A DNA stretch of 64,000 bases. Origin: Candidatus Gastranaerophilales bacterium (GTDB taxonomy: Bacteria; Cyanobacteriota; Vampirovibrionia; Gastranaerophilales; Gastranaerophilaceae). Made by a program: the position numbers and the translations under genes. The DNA lies in assembly GCA_944323035.1 (NCBI GenBank), contig CALUQY010000001.1:149197-213196 (forward strand), read 5' to 3'. The notes below the pieces were generated by a model. That model was not told the origin of the DNA. It did not search any database and saw only the letters and a program-made list of their open reading frames with translations. Shown here one piece after another: positions 16,853 through 26,201 of this stretch. Position 1 is the first letter of the stretch. Each line of letters starts with the position of its first letter.

Positions 16853-17506
16853 TTATACAATTTTATTTTTAAGAGCTTTAAGTGCGGCCTGAAGCCTGTC
16901 ATCAACTTCCAGTTTTTGTAAAATATTTGCAACGTGAGCTTTTGTAGTGTTAATACTTATAACAAGGATTTGAGCGATTTCCATATTGCTGTAGCCTTCT
17001 GTCATAAGTTTAAGAATCTGTGATTCACGCGCGGTGAGGTCATATTTTTTAGCGTTATCAGCGGAATTATCCTCCTGCACCTGCGCCTGACAGCTTGCTT
17101 TAAGCACGATATGCGCAATACTCGGGTCAAACCACGCGGCGCCGTCCGCAACGGATTGAACGACTGCAATAAGTCTTTGCGGGTTAATTTCTTTGGAACA
17201 ATACGCATTTGCGCCGGCTTTAAGGCTGCTTATAACCTCTTTTTCGTCATTGTGCGAGGTCAGCATAATAACTTTAACATCTTTTTTGCGTGCGCGGATT
17301 TTCTGGGTTGCCTCAATCCCGTTCATGCCGGGAAGCCCCAGATCCATAATTATCACGTCAATATTGTTTGCATCAAAAATTTCAAGCGCTTTTTCCGCAG
17401 ATTCCGCCTCAAAAATTTCATTGACATAATCAACACCTTCAAAGGTTGTTTTCAAGCCAAAACGTGTTAATTCGTGATCTTCAACAATTAAAATATTCAA
17501 CTTCAT
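16853..17506 (-). CDS. Response regulator, NarL/FixJ type
   Basis: 217 residues. Receiver domain with ILIVEDH, phospho-aspartate in VIIMDLGLPGMNG and the lysine in AYCSKEIN. The LuxR-type helix-turn-helix is LTARESQILKLMTEGYSNMEIAQI and NTTKAHVANILQKLEV. Its start overlaps the TPR gene's end by 4 bp (ATGA), suggesting translational coupling. Cognate kinase not in the window. Confidence 0.9.
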   Translation of the reverse strand: MKLNILIVEDHELTRFGLKTTFEGVDYVNEIFEAESAEKALEIFDANNIDVIIMDLGLPGMNGIEATQKIRARKKDVKVIMLTSHNDEKEVISSLKAGANAYCSKEINPQRLIAVVQSVADGAAWFDPSIAHIVLKASCQAQVQEDNSADNAKKYDLTARESQILKLMTEGYSNMEIAQILVISINTTKAHVANILQKLEVDDRLQAALKALKNKIV

Positions 17507-19005
17507 ATATTCAATGCCTCTTTTGCCGGTTTAAACTCTGGATTTAGCAGCAGAGATTTTTGAAAATTCTGTTGTGCATTGCTTTTCTGTCCCTGCTTAT
17601 TGCATAATAACCCCAGATAATAATAATATTTATAATTATTTTCGTCAATAGATTTTACTATTTTTAAATACTTGCCTGCGCTGTCAAGATTTTCTTTTTT
17701 CATTTCACAATCGGCAAGGGCAAGCCAGCCGTCAACGAAATTCATATTAATTGCAACGGCTTTTCTGAGATAAGGCATTTCCTTAGCCTTATCAAGCTTT
17801 GCCAGATTATAGTAGGAAAGGTAAGCATTATTTGAAACCATTATGACGCTTTCAAATAACTCTTTAGCCCTTTCGGTTTCCCCGAGTGCCAGATATGCCT
17901 GCGCGAGTTTTTCGCGGTATTGAAGCCTTTTTTTGTCCATTCTGGAGGCTTTTGAGTAATATTTTACCGCGGAGGTGTAATCCTCTTTATCGGAATAATA
18001 GTCACCAAGAACATCATTCGCAAGAGGAGAACCTTTTGCCTTCGATGCGAAGCCGAAGGCTTTATCAAAATCATCAGAATCGTAATAAATCCTCGCAAGC
18101 AATGCATTAATATCTTTATTTTTCTTCTCAATACCTAAAAGGGTTCTAATAGCCTTTTCATAAGCTTTTTCCAAGTAATAATAGTATCCGAGATGATAAT
18201 TTTTGACGGACTCTTTTTTAGCAAGTTTATACTGAACATATTCTTCAAGTGAATTAATTTTGTTTGTAAAAGTTATAGAATAAATCTGCTGTTTTTTAAG
18301 TTTGTTAATCACTTTGAGCGCTTCTTTAGGTTGGCTTGTTTCTGCAAGGATTTCAACCAGAAGCGACTGATAATTCAAATTATTCGGATTAAGAGCTATT
18401 GCCCTGTCAATGTAGGTTTTGGCGTTCACAAAATCGTTATTTTGCACTAAGGCAAAAGCTTGCAGATAATTAGCATAATCAACGCCGTCCAAGGATCCGT
18501 CACCCTGACTCAACTCGCTGATAACCTCAGAGGTTTGTTCGTTATAAACAATATTGGAATATAATTCTGCAAGATAAAGTTCTTTTTTCAGCCGCATTTG
18601 CTGCGCAGGGAAATAGTAATGCTTAATATCTTCAATAACGATATTTGCAATCTCTTTTTCCTTAATCTTACTCATAGCAAGATCAGACAGGGAGAAAAAG
18701 CCTATATGCGCCATTTCTTCCGCCATTTTCATATAGAAATAATCGTTGGCGCCCGCGTTTTCAAAAAGATTTTTTAAATCATCATAGGCCGGTTTTATAT
18801 TGCTGTTTTTAAAGCGTTCAAATGCTATGTTATAGAGGGCAAACGGGCTGTCATAGCTGATAGAAACCTTTTTCGGGGCTTCCTGCGTAAGGTTTAAGAC
18901 ATTTTGCATAACAGGGTCGACAAACTTCAACTGGGAATACAAATCCTCAGCCAGAGCCGGCGCTGCGGTAATAAATATCAAACTTAACGCTAAAAATCTC
19001 TTCAT
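17503..19005 (-). CDS. Exported TPR-repeat protein
   Basis: 500 residues. A signal peptide is visible (MKRFLALSLIFITAAPALAE, cleavage after ALA). The rest is helical with repeated TPR-type pairs, such as YANYLQAFALVQNNDFVNAKT, SPLANDVLGDYYSDKEDYTS and YKYYYYLGLLCNKQGQKSN near the C-terminus. It probably works outside the inner membrane as a protein-binding scaffold. It is 3 bp after the HD-GYP gene and overlaps the next response regulator, so the set may share one signalling role. Confidence 0.82.
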   Translation of the reverse strand: MKRFLALSLIFITAAPALAEDLYSQLKFVDPVMQNVLNLTQEAPKKVSISYDSPFALYNIAFERFKNSNIKPAYDDLKNLFENAGANDYFYMKMAEEMAHIGFFSLSDLAMSKIKEKEIANIVIEDIKHYYFPAQQMRLKKELYLAELYSNIVYNEQTSEVISELSQGDGSLDGVDYANYLQAFALVQNNDFVNAKTYIDRAIALNPNNLNYQSLLVEILAETSQPKEALKVINKLKKQQIYSITFTNKINSLEEYVQYKLAKKESVKNYHLGYYYYLEKAYEKAIRTLLGIEKKNKDINALLARIYYDSDDFDKAFGFASKAKGSPLANDVLGDYYSDKEDYTSAVKYYSKASRMDKKRLQYREKLAQAYLALGETERAKELFESVIMVSNNAYLSYYNLAKLDKAKEMPYLRKAVAINMNFVDGWLALADCEMKKENLDSAGKYLKIVKSIDENNYKYYYYLGLLCNKQGQKSNAQQNFQKSLLLNPEFKPAKEALNI

Positions 19006-19008
19006 TAC

Positions 19009-20733
19009 CTATTCTTTCCCCGCTCCGTTTTTACAAGCATAATAATATTCAAAAATATCAACAAGTTTTTGCTGCTTTTTAGTTATTTTTTCACTGTTAA
19101 GCGCGTTATAAACATCCAATAGACAACTGCCGCTCAGAACTTTAATATCTTTTGCCAGAAGCCTTTTTTCAGGGCTTTCGCTCAAAAATACCTGAATTAA
19201 TTCCACGAGCGGAATGGCAAGGAATACGTCAACTATTGACTTATCAAAGTGAGTTCCGGAATCCTTCAACAGAATATTAATTACATTGAAAATCGGCATT
19301 CTGTCACGATAGTGACGTTTTGAAGTAATTGCATCAAAGACATCCGCGACAGCCAGAACCCGTCCGCCAAGCGGGATTTCTTCTCCTTTGAGGCCTCTAT
19401 AATAGCCTGTTCCGTCATATTTTTCGTGATGCGAGCAGGCGATTTCAGTAATAAGCTTAAAATCTTTTGACATGTGGATTTTATCCAGAATATCATGCGT
19501 AATCCGCGCGTGCTCCTGAATATGCGCATATTCTTCCGGCGTAAGCTTGCCTTCTTTTTGCAAAACAGAATCCATAATCCCGATTTTGCCGATATCATGG
19601 AGAATCGCCGCCTTTTCAATAATCCCGATATCTTTATCGGAAAGCCCCATTTTGCGTGCAATCAGGACAGAATAAAGTTTCACCCGCGTAGAATGACCTG
19701 CCGTAATCTTATCACGCGCATCGACAGAAGCCGCAAGCGTATCAATAAAGCTTTCAAAGAGTTCTTTTTGTTCTTTATAAAGCTGTTCCTGCTGCGCGAA
19801 TAACTGGGCATTTTCCAGAGCAATACTTGCGCTTCCGCCGATTGCAACGAGCAAATCCTCATCACTCTTTGTAAAACAGCCCTTTAACTTATTCAGAACC
19901 TGAAATACACCGATAATTTCCTGATTATTATTTTTAATCGGCAGACATAAGATTGTATGCGTTTTATATCCTGTTTTAAGGTCAACATCAGGATTGAAAC
20001 GCTCGTCATTGTAAGCGTCTTTAATATTTATGCTTTCACCGGTTTTGGCGACATATCCGGCAAGCCCCTTTGTTGCAGGGAAACGAATTTCTTCGCTGTC
20101 CATACCGAGCGCAACCATTGACCAGAGTTCATCGGTTTCCTTATCCCATAAAAACACCGTACATCTGTCCGCCTGAATAGCGTTTTTTGTTTCTTCGGCA
20201 ATAACTTTCAACAGAACTTTTATGTCAGTCAGAGCGGTAATTGAACGTCCGATTTTAACCAGCGACACAAGCGGATCTGCTTTCACCGGATGCGAAAAAT
20301 CAAGTCCGTTATTAATCTGGCTTATGCGGATAGTTAACATATCAGAAATATCGTATTCAATGCCGTCAGCGGAGGAAAGTTCTTTTGCATTCATATAATG
20401 CTTAAGCGCAACTTTTGACTCGCCTTCCGCGAAATTCAACTCACCCAGAACGAACTCGTTAAGAAGTTTTGCGGAAATATTATTGTTATAATCAGCAAGA
20501 AAGCCCGCTTCATTAATCGTTTCCAGCGCAGATTTAAAATTATTTTTATCCGCGAGATAATTTGCAAACCCCATTAAACTCATGCATTCGGAATTTAAAT
20601 CATTACAATTTCTTTCGTGCAAATCATCAGAGAGCACTTTTATAGCAGCCAGTGCCTCACCCGCCTCTCTATCAGTCAAGAGAGAAATAATTTTTAAAAT
20701 ATCTTTCCTATTCTTCTCACAAGCTTTTACCAT
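19009..20733 (-). CDS. GAF + HD-GYP-type phosphohydrolase with a GYY motif
   Basis: 574 residues. Residues about 1-145 are helical TPR-like repeats. A GAF domain follows (about 165-310: RCTVFLWDKETDELWSMVAL, FPATKGLAGYVAKTGE, ILCLPIKNNNQEIIGVFQVLNK). The C-terminal HD-GYP domain has AAILHDIGKIGI, HARITHDIL, CSHHEKYDGTGYY and VLAVADVFDAI. The domain-defining GYP is GYY here. HD-GYP proteins hydrolyse cyclic di-GMP; the metal histidines and aspartates are kept. First gene of the minus-strand set 20733-14827. Confidence 0.85.
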   Translation of the reverse strand: MVKACEKNRKDILKIISLLTDREAGEALAAIKVLSDDLHERNCNDLNSECMSLMGFANYLADKNNFKSALETINEAGFLADYNNNISAKLLNEFVLGELNFAEGESKVALKHYMNAKELSSADGIEYDISDMLTIRISQINNGLDFSHPVKADPLVSLVKIGRSITALTDIKVLLKVIAEETKNAIQADRCTVFLWDKETDELWSMVALGMDSEEIRFPATKGLAGYVAKTGESINIKDAYNDERFNPDVDLKTGYKTHTILCLPIKNNNQEIIGVFQVLNKLKGCFTKSDEDLLVAIGGSASIALENAQLFAQQEQLYKEQKELFESFIDTLAASVDARDKITAGHSTRVKLYSVLIARKMGLSDKDIGIIEKAAILHDIGKIGIMDSVLQKEGKLTPEEYAHIQEHARITHDILDKIHMSKDFKLITEIACSHHEKYDGTGYYRGLKGEEIPLGGRVLAVADVFDAITSKRHYRDRMPIFNVINILLKDSGTHFDKSIVDVFLAIPLVELIQVFLSESPEKRLLAKDIKVLSGSCLLDVYNALNSEKITKKQQKLVDIFEYYYACKNGAGKE

Positions 20734-20806
20734 AAAAACCCTCTGTTAAAATTTTACATCATTAATCTATATTTGTAAAGCTATAAAGACGGTATTAAAC
20801 AGGAAT

Positions 20807-20951
20807 TGTCATTGCGAGCGACCAACGGGAGCGTGGCAATCCACCGGCGGTCAACCCGGTTCCTAATTGGTTGGGCTTTAGTCATATCCAATCTATCATG
20901 GATGCCACTCAGTGGCCTGGATCGCCACGGGCTGACGCCCTCGCGATGACA
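20807..20951. repeat. Dispersed inverted-repeat element, TGTCATTGCGAG type
   Basis: Begins TGTCATTGCGAGCG and ends CCTCGCGATGACA, with internal GTGGCAATCCA and matching GGATCGCCAC. The ends are inverted repeats, so it folds into a long hairpin. A related element lies at 31592-31691 and a right half at 38203-38242. It lies upstream of the HD-GYP gene. Confidence 0.75.
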
Positions 20952-20957
20952 GAATAC

Positions 20958-20990
20958 TAAAGAGGCGGGTCATTAAAACCCGCCTCTTTA
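20958..20990 (-). terminator. Terminator-like hairpin after the pilin-like gene
   Basis: A 13-bp perfect stem (20958-20970 with 20978-20990) with a 7-base loop, 19 bp beyond the pilin stop codon. The following T-run on the minus strand is short. Confidence 0.6.
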
Positions 20991-21009
20991 AAATTTTAGC
21001 TTATTTAAC

Positions 21010-21972
21010 TTAACGTTTTACACAACGTGTAAAGCCGGTAGTAACACTGCCTTCTTGAGTGTAAGCTTCAATCTCACCGCCGGAAATTTCACCTTGCCAG
21101 TATGTATAAGTTTTTGCACTGGTTGCACCCTTAGTAGAAGTCAGGTACGCATTACCCTCACCGCCGTCTTTAATCAAGTTTCCGTTCAAAGCCATTGCCG
21201 CAGCTTCAAATCTGTTCGGAACCCTGTATTCTGAATCACAGGAAACCGTGGAAGAAAGAGTTGTTGATTGTACGTAAGGAATAGGTGATACAACGTTAGA
21301 GTCGGACGGATAGAATACAGTCATAAAGCCGATATCTTTACCAACAGAGTTAGGTCCTTTGTTAGAGTTCAAGTCATAAATCATATTCATACAGATATGG
21401 CTGAACATATCAATACCACTTCCTGTACCTTCAATACTGCTAGGAGATTCTTCCTGATCCGGTGTACAATCCGGATTGTAGAATAATACGATTGATTCAC
21501 CGTTACCTGTTTCAAATGCAGCGACTTGAGCTTTGTTTGCATTTGACGGGACATCTGAGTCAGATGATGCAGCTGCACTGTCATACGAGAACTGGTGATC
21601 AATACCTAAATCAGACCAGGTTCCCGGGAAGGTTGAAGTTGTACCATCCGCCAATCTCGCGAACATGCTTGTGCTGATACCGCAGTCTTCAAGGTTTGCC
21701 TGAGAACAAACGTTGTTAATTTTTGTAACAGTGTTCAAAGCACCAGCAATAAATGATTCTGCGTCATCGTATGTGTTAATAGAATCCAGCAGCGGGATAG
21801 CTTGTGACATACGAGCATAAAGAGCTTTCTTTTGAGTAGCCCAGGTTCTTTCGTTAATATTACCGGTCAAGGACGGTAATGTAATTGCGGCAACGACACC
21901 AATAATTGTTAAGGACAAAAGAATTTCCGCCATGGTGAACGCGCCAAACGCTTTTGAGAAAATGTTTTTCAT
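21010..21972 (-). CDS. Type IV pilin-like (pseudopilin) protein, intact
   Basis: 320 residues. The N-terminus is a type III signal: a short basic leader MKNIFSKAFGA, cleavage expected before FTMAEILLSL, then the hydrophobic assembly helix LTIIGVVAAITLPSL. Glutamate at +5 of the mature chain is present. The large C-terminal domain has several cysteines and ends TRCVKR. These proteins form pili or secretion pseudopili in the envelope. No assembly genes are in the window. Two damaged relatives lie at 30849-31895 and 37712-38355, sharing FETGNGESIVLFYNPDC and GPNSVGKDIGF. Confidence 0.85.
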   Translation of the reverse strand: MKNIFSKAFGAFTMAEILLSLTIIGVVAAITLPSLTGNINERTWATQKKALYARMSQAIPLLDSINTYDDAESFIAGALNTVTKINNVCSQANLEDCGISTSMFARLADGTTSTFPGTWSDLGIDHQFSYDSAAASSDSDVPSNANKAQVAAFETGNGESIVLFYNPDCTPDQEESPSSIEGTGSGIDMFSHICMNMIYDLNSNKGPNSVGKDIGFMTVFYPSDSNVVSPIPYVQSTTLSSTVSCDSEYRVPNRFEAAAMALNGNLIKDGGEGNAYLTSTKGATSAKTYTYWQGEISGGEIEAYTQEGSVTTGFTRCVKR

Positions 21973-22008
21973 CTTTAATATACCCTCGTAATAAATAATA
22001 CCACATTT

Positions 22009-22038
22009 ATTATAACACTATTTTAGCCACCTAGTCAA
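22009..22038 (-). promoter_or_regulatory. Promoter of the intact pilin-like gene
   Basis: Minus strand TTGACT (22033-22038), 18-bp spacer, TATAAT (22009-22014). A GAGGG ribosome-binding site precedes the ATG. Confidence 0.65.
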
Positions 22039-22169
22039 TAGAATATTAAAAAATTTGTGTAAAATTTACGATTAATGGTATATGGTGGGCCCGGCGCCGG
22101 CGGTCAAGCCGGTTTTACATAAGGCTTGCCATTTTAGTGTTCTGTAGTACAATAGTTAGAGAAAGTCAA

Positions 22170-22243
22170 GTGCCTGTAGCTCAGTCGAATAGAGCGTTGG
22201 TCTCCGAAGCCAAAGGTCACGGGTTTGAGTCCCGTCAGGCACG
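22170..22243 (+). tRNA. tRNA-Arg (anticodon CCG)
   Basis: Acceptor GTGCCTG (22170-22176) pairs with CAGGCAC. D-arm contains TAGCTCAG, the anticodon loop is CTCCGAA giving anticodon CCG, and the T-arm contains GGGTTTGAGTCCC. 74 nt with no encoded CCA. Confidence 0.93.
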
Positions 22244-22249
22244 AATTGC

Positions 22250-22323
22250 GGGCTCGTAGCTCAGTAGGATAGAGCAACGGTTTCCTAAACCGGAGATCGC
22301 GAGTTCGACTCTCGCCGGGCCCA
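22250..22323 (+). tRNA. tRNA-Arg (anticodon CCT)
   Basis: Acceptor GGGCTCG pairs with CGGGCCC (one G-T pair). The anticodon loop TTCCTAA gives CCT, reading AGG. The T-arm contains GAGTTCGACTC. It follows the first tRNA-Arg by 6 nt and precedes the U32 gene by 9 nt, so all three may be one transcript. Confidence 0.92.
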
Positions 22324-22332
22324 AATAAAGCT

Positions 22333-24102
22333 ATGAAAACAGAACTCCTTGCACCTGCAAAAAATAAGCAAACCGCAATCACGGCAATTAATTGCGGCGC
22401 TGACGCCGTTTATATCGGCGCTTCAAATTTCGGTGCAAGAAAAAATGCCCCGAATTCCCTTAGTGATATAAAAGAAATTGTCGATTATGCGCATAAATTC
22501 TATGTAAAAGTTTTTGTAACCCTGAACACAATTCTTACAGACAGCGAACTTCAAGAGGCAAAAGAACTTATCCGGAAACTCTATGAAATAGGTGTTGACG
22601 CCCTGATTATTCAGGATTTCGGGATTTTAGAACTTGCAAAAAACGGCGAACTTCCACCTATTCCGCTCCATGCCAGCACCCAGTGCGATAACAGAACTCT
22701 TGAAAAAGTCATTTTCTTTAAAGAACTCGGGCTTAAACGTGTAATTCTTGCACGCGAACTTTCGCTTGAACAAATCCGCGAAATTACAAAAAAACTTAAA
22801 AATACAGAAATAGAAGTTTTTGTCCACGGGGCGCTGTGCGTAAGCTACAGCGGACAGTGTTACCTGAGCCAATTCATCGGCGGGCGCTCCGCAAACAGAG
22901 GTGAATGCGCACAGCCATGCCGCAAAAAATACTCGCTGGTCGATGAAAACGGGAAATATCTGGCGAAAAATAAACATCTTCTTTCCCTAAAAGACTTTAA
23001 CGCCTCAAAACATCTGAAAAAACTTTGCGAAACAGGTGTTAAATCCTTCAAAATAGAAGGACGCCTAAAAGATGAAACTTACATAAAAACCGTTGTCAGC
23101 TATTACCGCAATGAACTCGACAAATATTCCTCAAAAACCTCTTCCGGCAGGGTGATAACAGATTTCAAACCGGTATTGGAAAAAAGTTTCAACCGCGGAT
23201 TTACTGAATATTTTCTCACCGGACGCGAAAAATGCTTCAACTTCAACACCCCGAAATCTCTCGGAGAAAAACTCGGAAAAGTAAAAAACACGGGCAAAGA
23301 TTTCTTTGAACTCGACAGCGGCGTTCAGGTTAACGCTCAGGACGGACTTTGTTTTATGCGCGAGGATTTAGAAGGCTTTATGGTAAACAAAGTTATAGGG
23401 CGCAAAATCTTCCCTAACCGCATGCCGGCACTCAAAACGGGTGATATCATTTACCGAAATTTTGATTCACAGTACGAAAAAGAAATACAGAGCGCAAAAT
23501 TTCTCCGAAAAATCACTGTAGATGTTGAAATTTCGCAAGACGGCATTACACTCACAGATGAGGACAAAAACCGCATAAAACTTGAGCTTCCACAGGGTGA
23601 AACACCTCAAAACCAGCAGCGTGCGAACGAAACTTTTATTACACAATTCAAGAAAACCGGCGAATCTGATTTTGAAATCCGGAATTTCAACGTGAATTGC
23701 GACCTGCCTTTCCTGCCAATCTCGGTTATAAACGAATTTCGCCGCAGCGCTTTTGAAAGACTTATGGCAGAAAGATTAAAAAACTATCCGCGCAAAATCC
23801 AGAACTCGCTTAAAGAAACGATTTTTCCGCAGCAGGAAATGGACTACCGCGCAAATGTTTTGAATGAAAGCGCTAAAAAATTCTATCTCGATCACTATTG
23901 TGAAGTTAAAGAACCGGCATTTGAAGCAGAACAACCAGCACGGCAGGCAGAACTTATGCGCACAAAACACTGTCTGAAATACGCGTTTGATATCTGTCAA
24001 TCGCCCGTAAAACTTTTTCTTGAGGATGAAAAAGGCGTAAAATTCCCGCTGAAATTCGACTGCAAGAATTGTGAAATGGCAATATTAACCCCTGAAAAAT
24101 AA
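22333..24102 (+). CDS. U32-family protein, RlhA-like
   Basis: 589 residues. The peptidase-U32 signature is complete at about residues 167-200: [20 protein letters not shown], then [15 protein letters not shown], whose four cysteines can bind an iron-sulphur cluster. The N-terminal TIM-barrel begins [26 protein letters not shown]. About 270 further residues resemble the DUF3656-type region of E. coli RlhA (YdcP), which hydroxylates C2501 of 23S rRNA. Other U32 proteins hydroxylate tRNA wobble uridine, so the exact RNA target is uncertain. 'Collagenase-like peptidase' is an older name. It starts 9 bp after tRNA-Arg. Confidence 0.85.
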   Translation: MKTELLAPAKNKQTAITAINCGADAVYIGASNFGARKNAPNSLSDIKEIVDYAHKFYVKVFVTLNTILTDSELQEAKELIRKLYEIGVDALIIQDFGILELAKNGELPPIPLHASTQCDNRTLEKVIFFKELGLKRVILARELSLEQIREITKKLKNTEIEVFVHGALCVSYSGQCYLSQFIGGRSANRGECAQPCRKKYSLVDENGKYLAKNKHLLSLKDFNASKHLKKLCETGVKSFKIEGRLKDETYIKTVVSYYRNELDKYSSKTSSGRVITDFKPVLEKSFNRGFTEYFLTGREKCFNFNTPKSLGEKLGKVKNTGKDFFELDSGVQVNAQDGLCFMREDLEGFMVNKVIGRKIFPNRMPALKTGDIIYRNFDSQYEKEIQSAKFLRKITVDVEISQDGITLTDEDKNRIKLELPQGETPQNQQRANETFITQFKKTGESDFEIRNFNVNCDLPFLPISVINEFRRSAFERLMAERLKNYPRKIQNSLKETIFPQQEMDYRANVLNESAKKFYLDHYCEVKEPAFEAEQPARQAELMRTKHCLKYAFDICQSPVKLFLEDEKGVKFPLKFDCKNCEMAILTPEK

Positions 24103-24144
24103 CCGCGCCTCCGGAATTAACCAAAAGCGCGATTTCCCTAAGAA

Positions 24145-24297
24145 AATAAAGCAGTTCTCCGCCGCACCGCCTCGCTGAACCGCGAGCCGTGGCGGCTGCG
24201 CTGTCTAATACGCCACTCAAAAGACTCGCTTGCGTGAGCGGGAGTTGCACGCAACTCATTCACGCCACGTTCCTTATCGCGAGTCTTTCTCGGACAA
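24145..24297 (+). repeat. Structured dispersed element, copy B (short variant)
   Basis: Starts AATAAAGCAGTTCTCCG and ends CTTTCTCGGAC, but the left interior carries a different GC-rich hairpin in place of the usual block. The outer stem is AAAGACTCG/CGAGTCTTT, changed on both strands relative to copies A, C and D. It lies between two convergent genes, ending 3 bp from the stop codon at 24298. Confidence 0.82.
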
Positions 24298-24672
24298 TTA
24301 TTCTACTGTTTCCCCCAGTTCCGCAAGCCGCGCCCTCAGCTCCTGTGCCTGCGCCTCGTAAAGTTCTATATAATCCGTTTCACCTGCACGCAGCGCCCGA
24401 ATACTCTTTAAATCCAACTCATCAAGTTCAGACTTAATTGATTCAATTTCGCGCTGTTTGAGTTCTTCCTCTGTCGGCGCCGGAATAAGTTTTATCTCAA
24501 AACGTCTTACCGGCTCAATAATTTCAGAATTTACCTCAATCTCTTCAACGTTTTCCTCCGGCACAACCGGCTCAATTTCTTCAATATAACAATCCCCGCG
24601 GTTGTTACACCATTCGGCAGCTTCCGGCGGATATTCTCCTTCAAAAATTTGTCCTATTTCAAATTCTTCCAT
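24298..24672 (-). CDS. Phage tail-fibre-assembly-like protein
   Basis: 124 residues, strongly acidic. The C-terminal 60 residues (REIESIKSELDELDLKSIRAL, then GETDYIELYEAQAQELRARL) follow the helical pattern seen at the end of many phage tail-fibre assembly or DUF4376-type proteins. The start is supported by AAGGAG. It lies 33 bp downstream of a tail-fibre-like gene on the same strand, which supports the call. Moderately confident; it could be an unrelated acidic helical protein. Confidence 0.5.
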   Translation of the reverse strand: MEEFEIGQIFEGEYPPEAAEWCNNRGDCYIEEIEPVVPEENVEEIEVNSEIIEPVRRFEIKLIPAPTEEELKQREIESIKSELDELDLKSIRALRAGETDYIELYEAQAQELRARLAELGETVE

Positions 24673-24705
24673 AAAAATTCTCCTTTTTATTATTTACGAT
24701 ACCTG

Positions 24706-26055
24706 TTAGTACCCGCAGGCATACCAGAAACCGCTGTTATTACTTTCTACCCACGCGGTAAAACCCGTTGTACTGATTGAATTTACCATACAGTTGTCAT
24801 TACTGCCGTCACCGCTTAAAGGTATTACAAGAAGAGTGTAGTTAGTGTCCTTAAACGCTTTAAGGAATGTTCTTGAATAACTTCCGCCGCCGCGGCCGCC
24901 CTGCTCTATCCAGCCGTCAGACCAGACACGATACCAGTTCGTACCGTTTACGTAATTCGTCACAACAACCGCCGGATTAAGCGCAGAAGCGCTGCTTTTG
25001 GCTCCGGCTCTGGAATTGCTCCAGGATTGAGAAGTAATAACATTCAAAGGCGTTGTCAAATCTGCAGTCAGCGGCATATTAATCGACTTTATAACCCCGT
25101 TTTCAACAGTATTGCCTCCTTCCGTGAGTATTATCATCGAATGTTTTTCAGCGCCGGAAACCATTATATTTTTTGCACTGTCATACTCGGGGCCAGCCCA
25201 GATATGAATATTATTAAATATGTTGGACGGTAGAAATACTAATTTCCCGTTTACTCTGGTATAATCGGAAGAGAAATATGTCAGATAAATCTTTTCGGTT
25301 GTAAAATCCTGATTTTTTAATGTGCCGTCATCATTCCTATAATTAGGAATAAGCATACGCACGCCTTTATCTATCCACAGGCTTGAGCCAATATAGCCAA
25401 AACCGTGAAAAATCTGATTTATTGAGGTATAACCGCCGGTTGAGGCCGAACTTACAAGACCTAACGGAAAGGAAAGACCGCTTAACCAGGTTTTGCCATT
25501 GTCATTAGAGCGTTTCATCAGGTTATTTGCGGTATCATACCACATCATATATTGATAAGTATCAGGGGCAGTTGTTCCTGAAAACCCCTGTCCTGAAGGA
25601 TAGTCCGCCAAAAAATTCGTATCCGGCTGCACGAACAGTATACCGTTACTTCTTGTATAAGTTGGCAAAATAGAAGTTACATCATTTTCAAGCGTTATAT
25701 AATCAAATTTCGGCGTGGTACCGTCAGCCTCAAATCCGTTCGGAACAATTATGACAGAGCCTTCTTTAAGGGTTATGGTGCCGGCGGAGGCATTCAATTC
25801 AAGTTTAAAACGCTGAGGTATCTCTAAAACACAGTTTGTTATATTTTTACAGTTAGACAAGTCCGTTTCAAGTTTTCCCCCGAGAGATTCATCAAGACAC
25901 GCTTCCATTTCGGAGCGAAAATCGTCTATAGATTCTGTAGTAAATGTTTTTCCGTCCTCAACCGTCTGTGCAAGTGCAATAAAGTTTGCATTAACTTCAC
26001 TTGCCATAGCTTTTGTACCGGGGACAAAGGAATAGGGTATTAAAGAATTAGCCAT
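24706..26055 (-). CDS. Phage tail-fibre / receptor-binding-like protein
   Basis: 449 residues from ATG 26055, preceded by AAAGG; the upstream ATG at 26094 lacks one. The C-terminal 75 residues (NYVNGTNWYRVWSDGWIEQGG, then TFLKAFKDTNYTLLVIPL and SGFWYACGY) match the pattern of gp53-like C-terminal domains of phage tail fibres, which bind host surfaces. The rest is beta-rich and repetitive. No other phage genes are visible, so this is an orphan module: a remnant or a domesticated surface-binding protein. Confidence 0.65.
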   Translation of the reverse strand: MANSLIPYSFVPGTKAMASEVNANFIALAQTVEDGKTFTTESIDDFRSEMEACLDESLGGKLETDLSNCKNITNCVLEIPQRFKLELNASAGTITLKEGSVIIVPNGFEADGTTPKFDYITLENDVTSILPTYTRSNGILFVQPDTNFLADYPSGQGFSGTTAPDTYQYMMWYDTANNLMKRSNDNGKTWLSGLSFPLGLVSSASTGGYTSINQIFHGFGYIGSSLWIDKGVRMLIPNYRNDDGTLKNQDFTTEKIYLTYFSSDYTRVNGKLVFLPSNIFNNIHIWAGPEYDSAKNIMVSGAEKHSMIILTEGGNTVENGVIKSINMPLTADLTTPLNVITSQSWSNSRAGAKSSASALNPAVVVTNYVNGTNWYRVWSDGWIEQGGRGGGSYSRTFLKAFKDTNYTLLVIPLSGDGSNDNCMVNSISTTGFTAWVESNNSGFWYACGY

Positions 26056-26133
26056 AAAAACCTTTCTGACTAATTTAACGAAACAAAAATGCACACAAAA
26101 TTAATATAGCAAAAATTTTGATCTTCTACAATT

Positions 26134-26189
26134 CCCCAAAATTGGCTACACAAATCTGCGTAGCCAAATTTGCGTACCCAAATTTGGGG
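26134..26189. repeat. Nested inverted repeats
   Basis: TTGGCTAC (26142-26149) pairs with GTAGCCAA (26160-26167), overlapped by an outer pairing of 26134-26143 with 26181-26189 and a local CCCAAATTTGGG palindrome. Lies between pheA and the tail-fibre-like gene; may terminate pheA. Confidence 0.5.
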
Positions 26190-26201
26190 ACACAAAAATG
26201 C

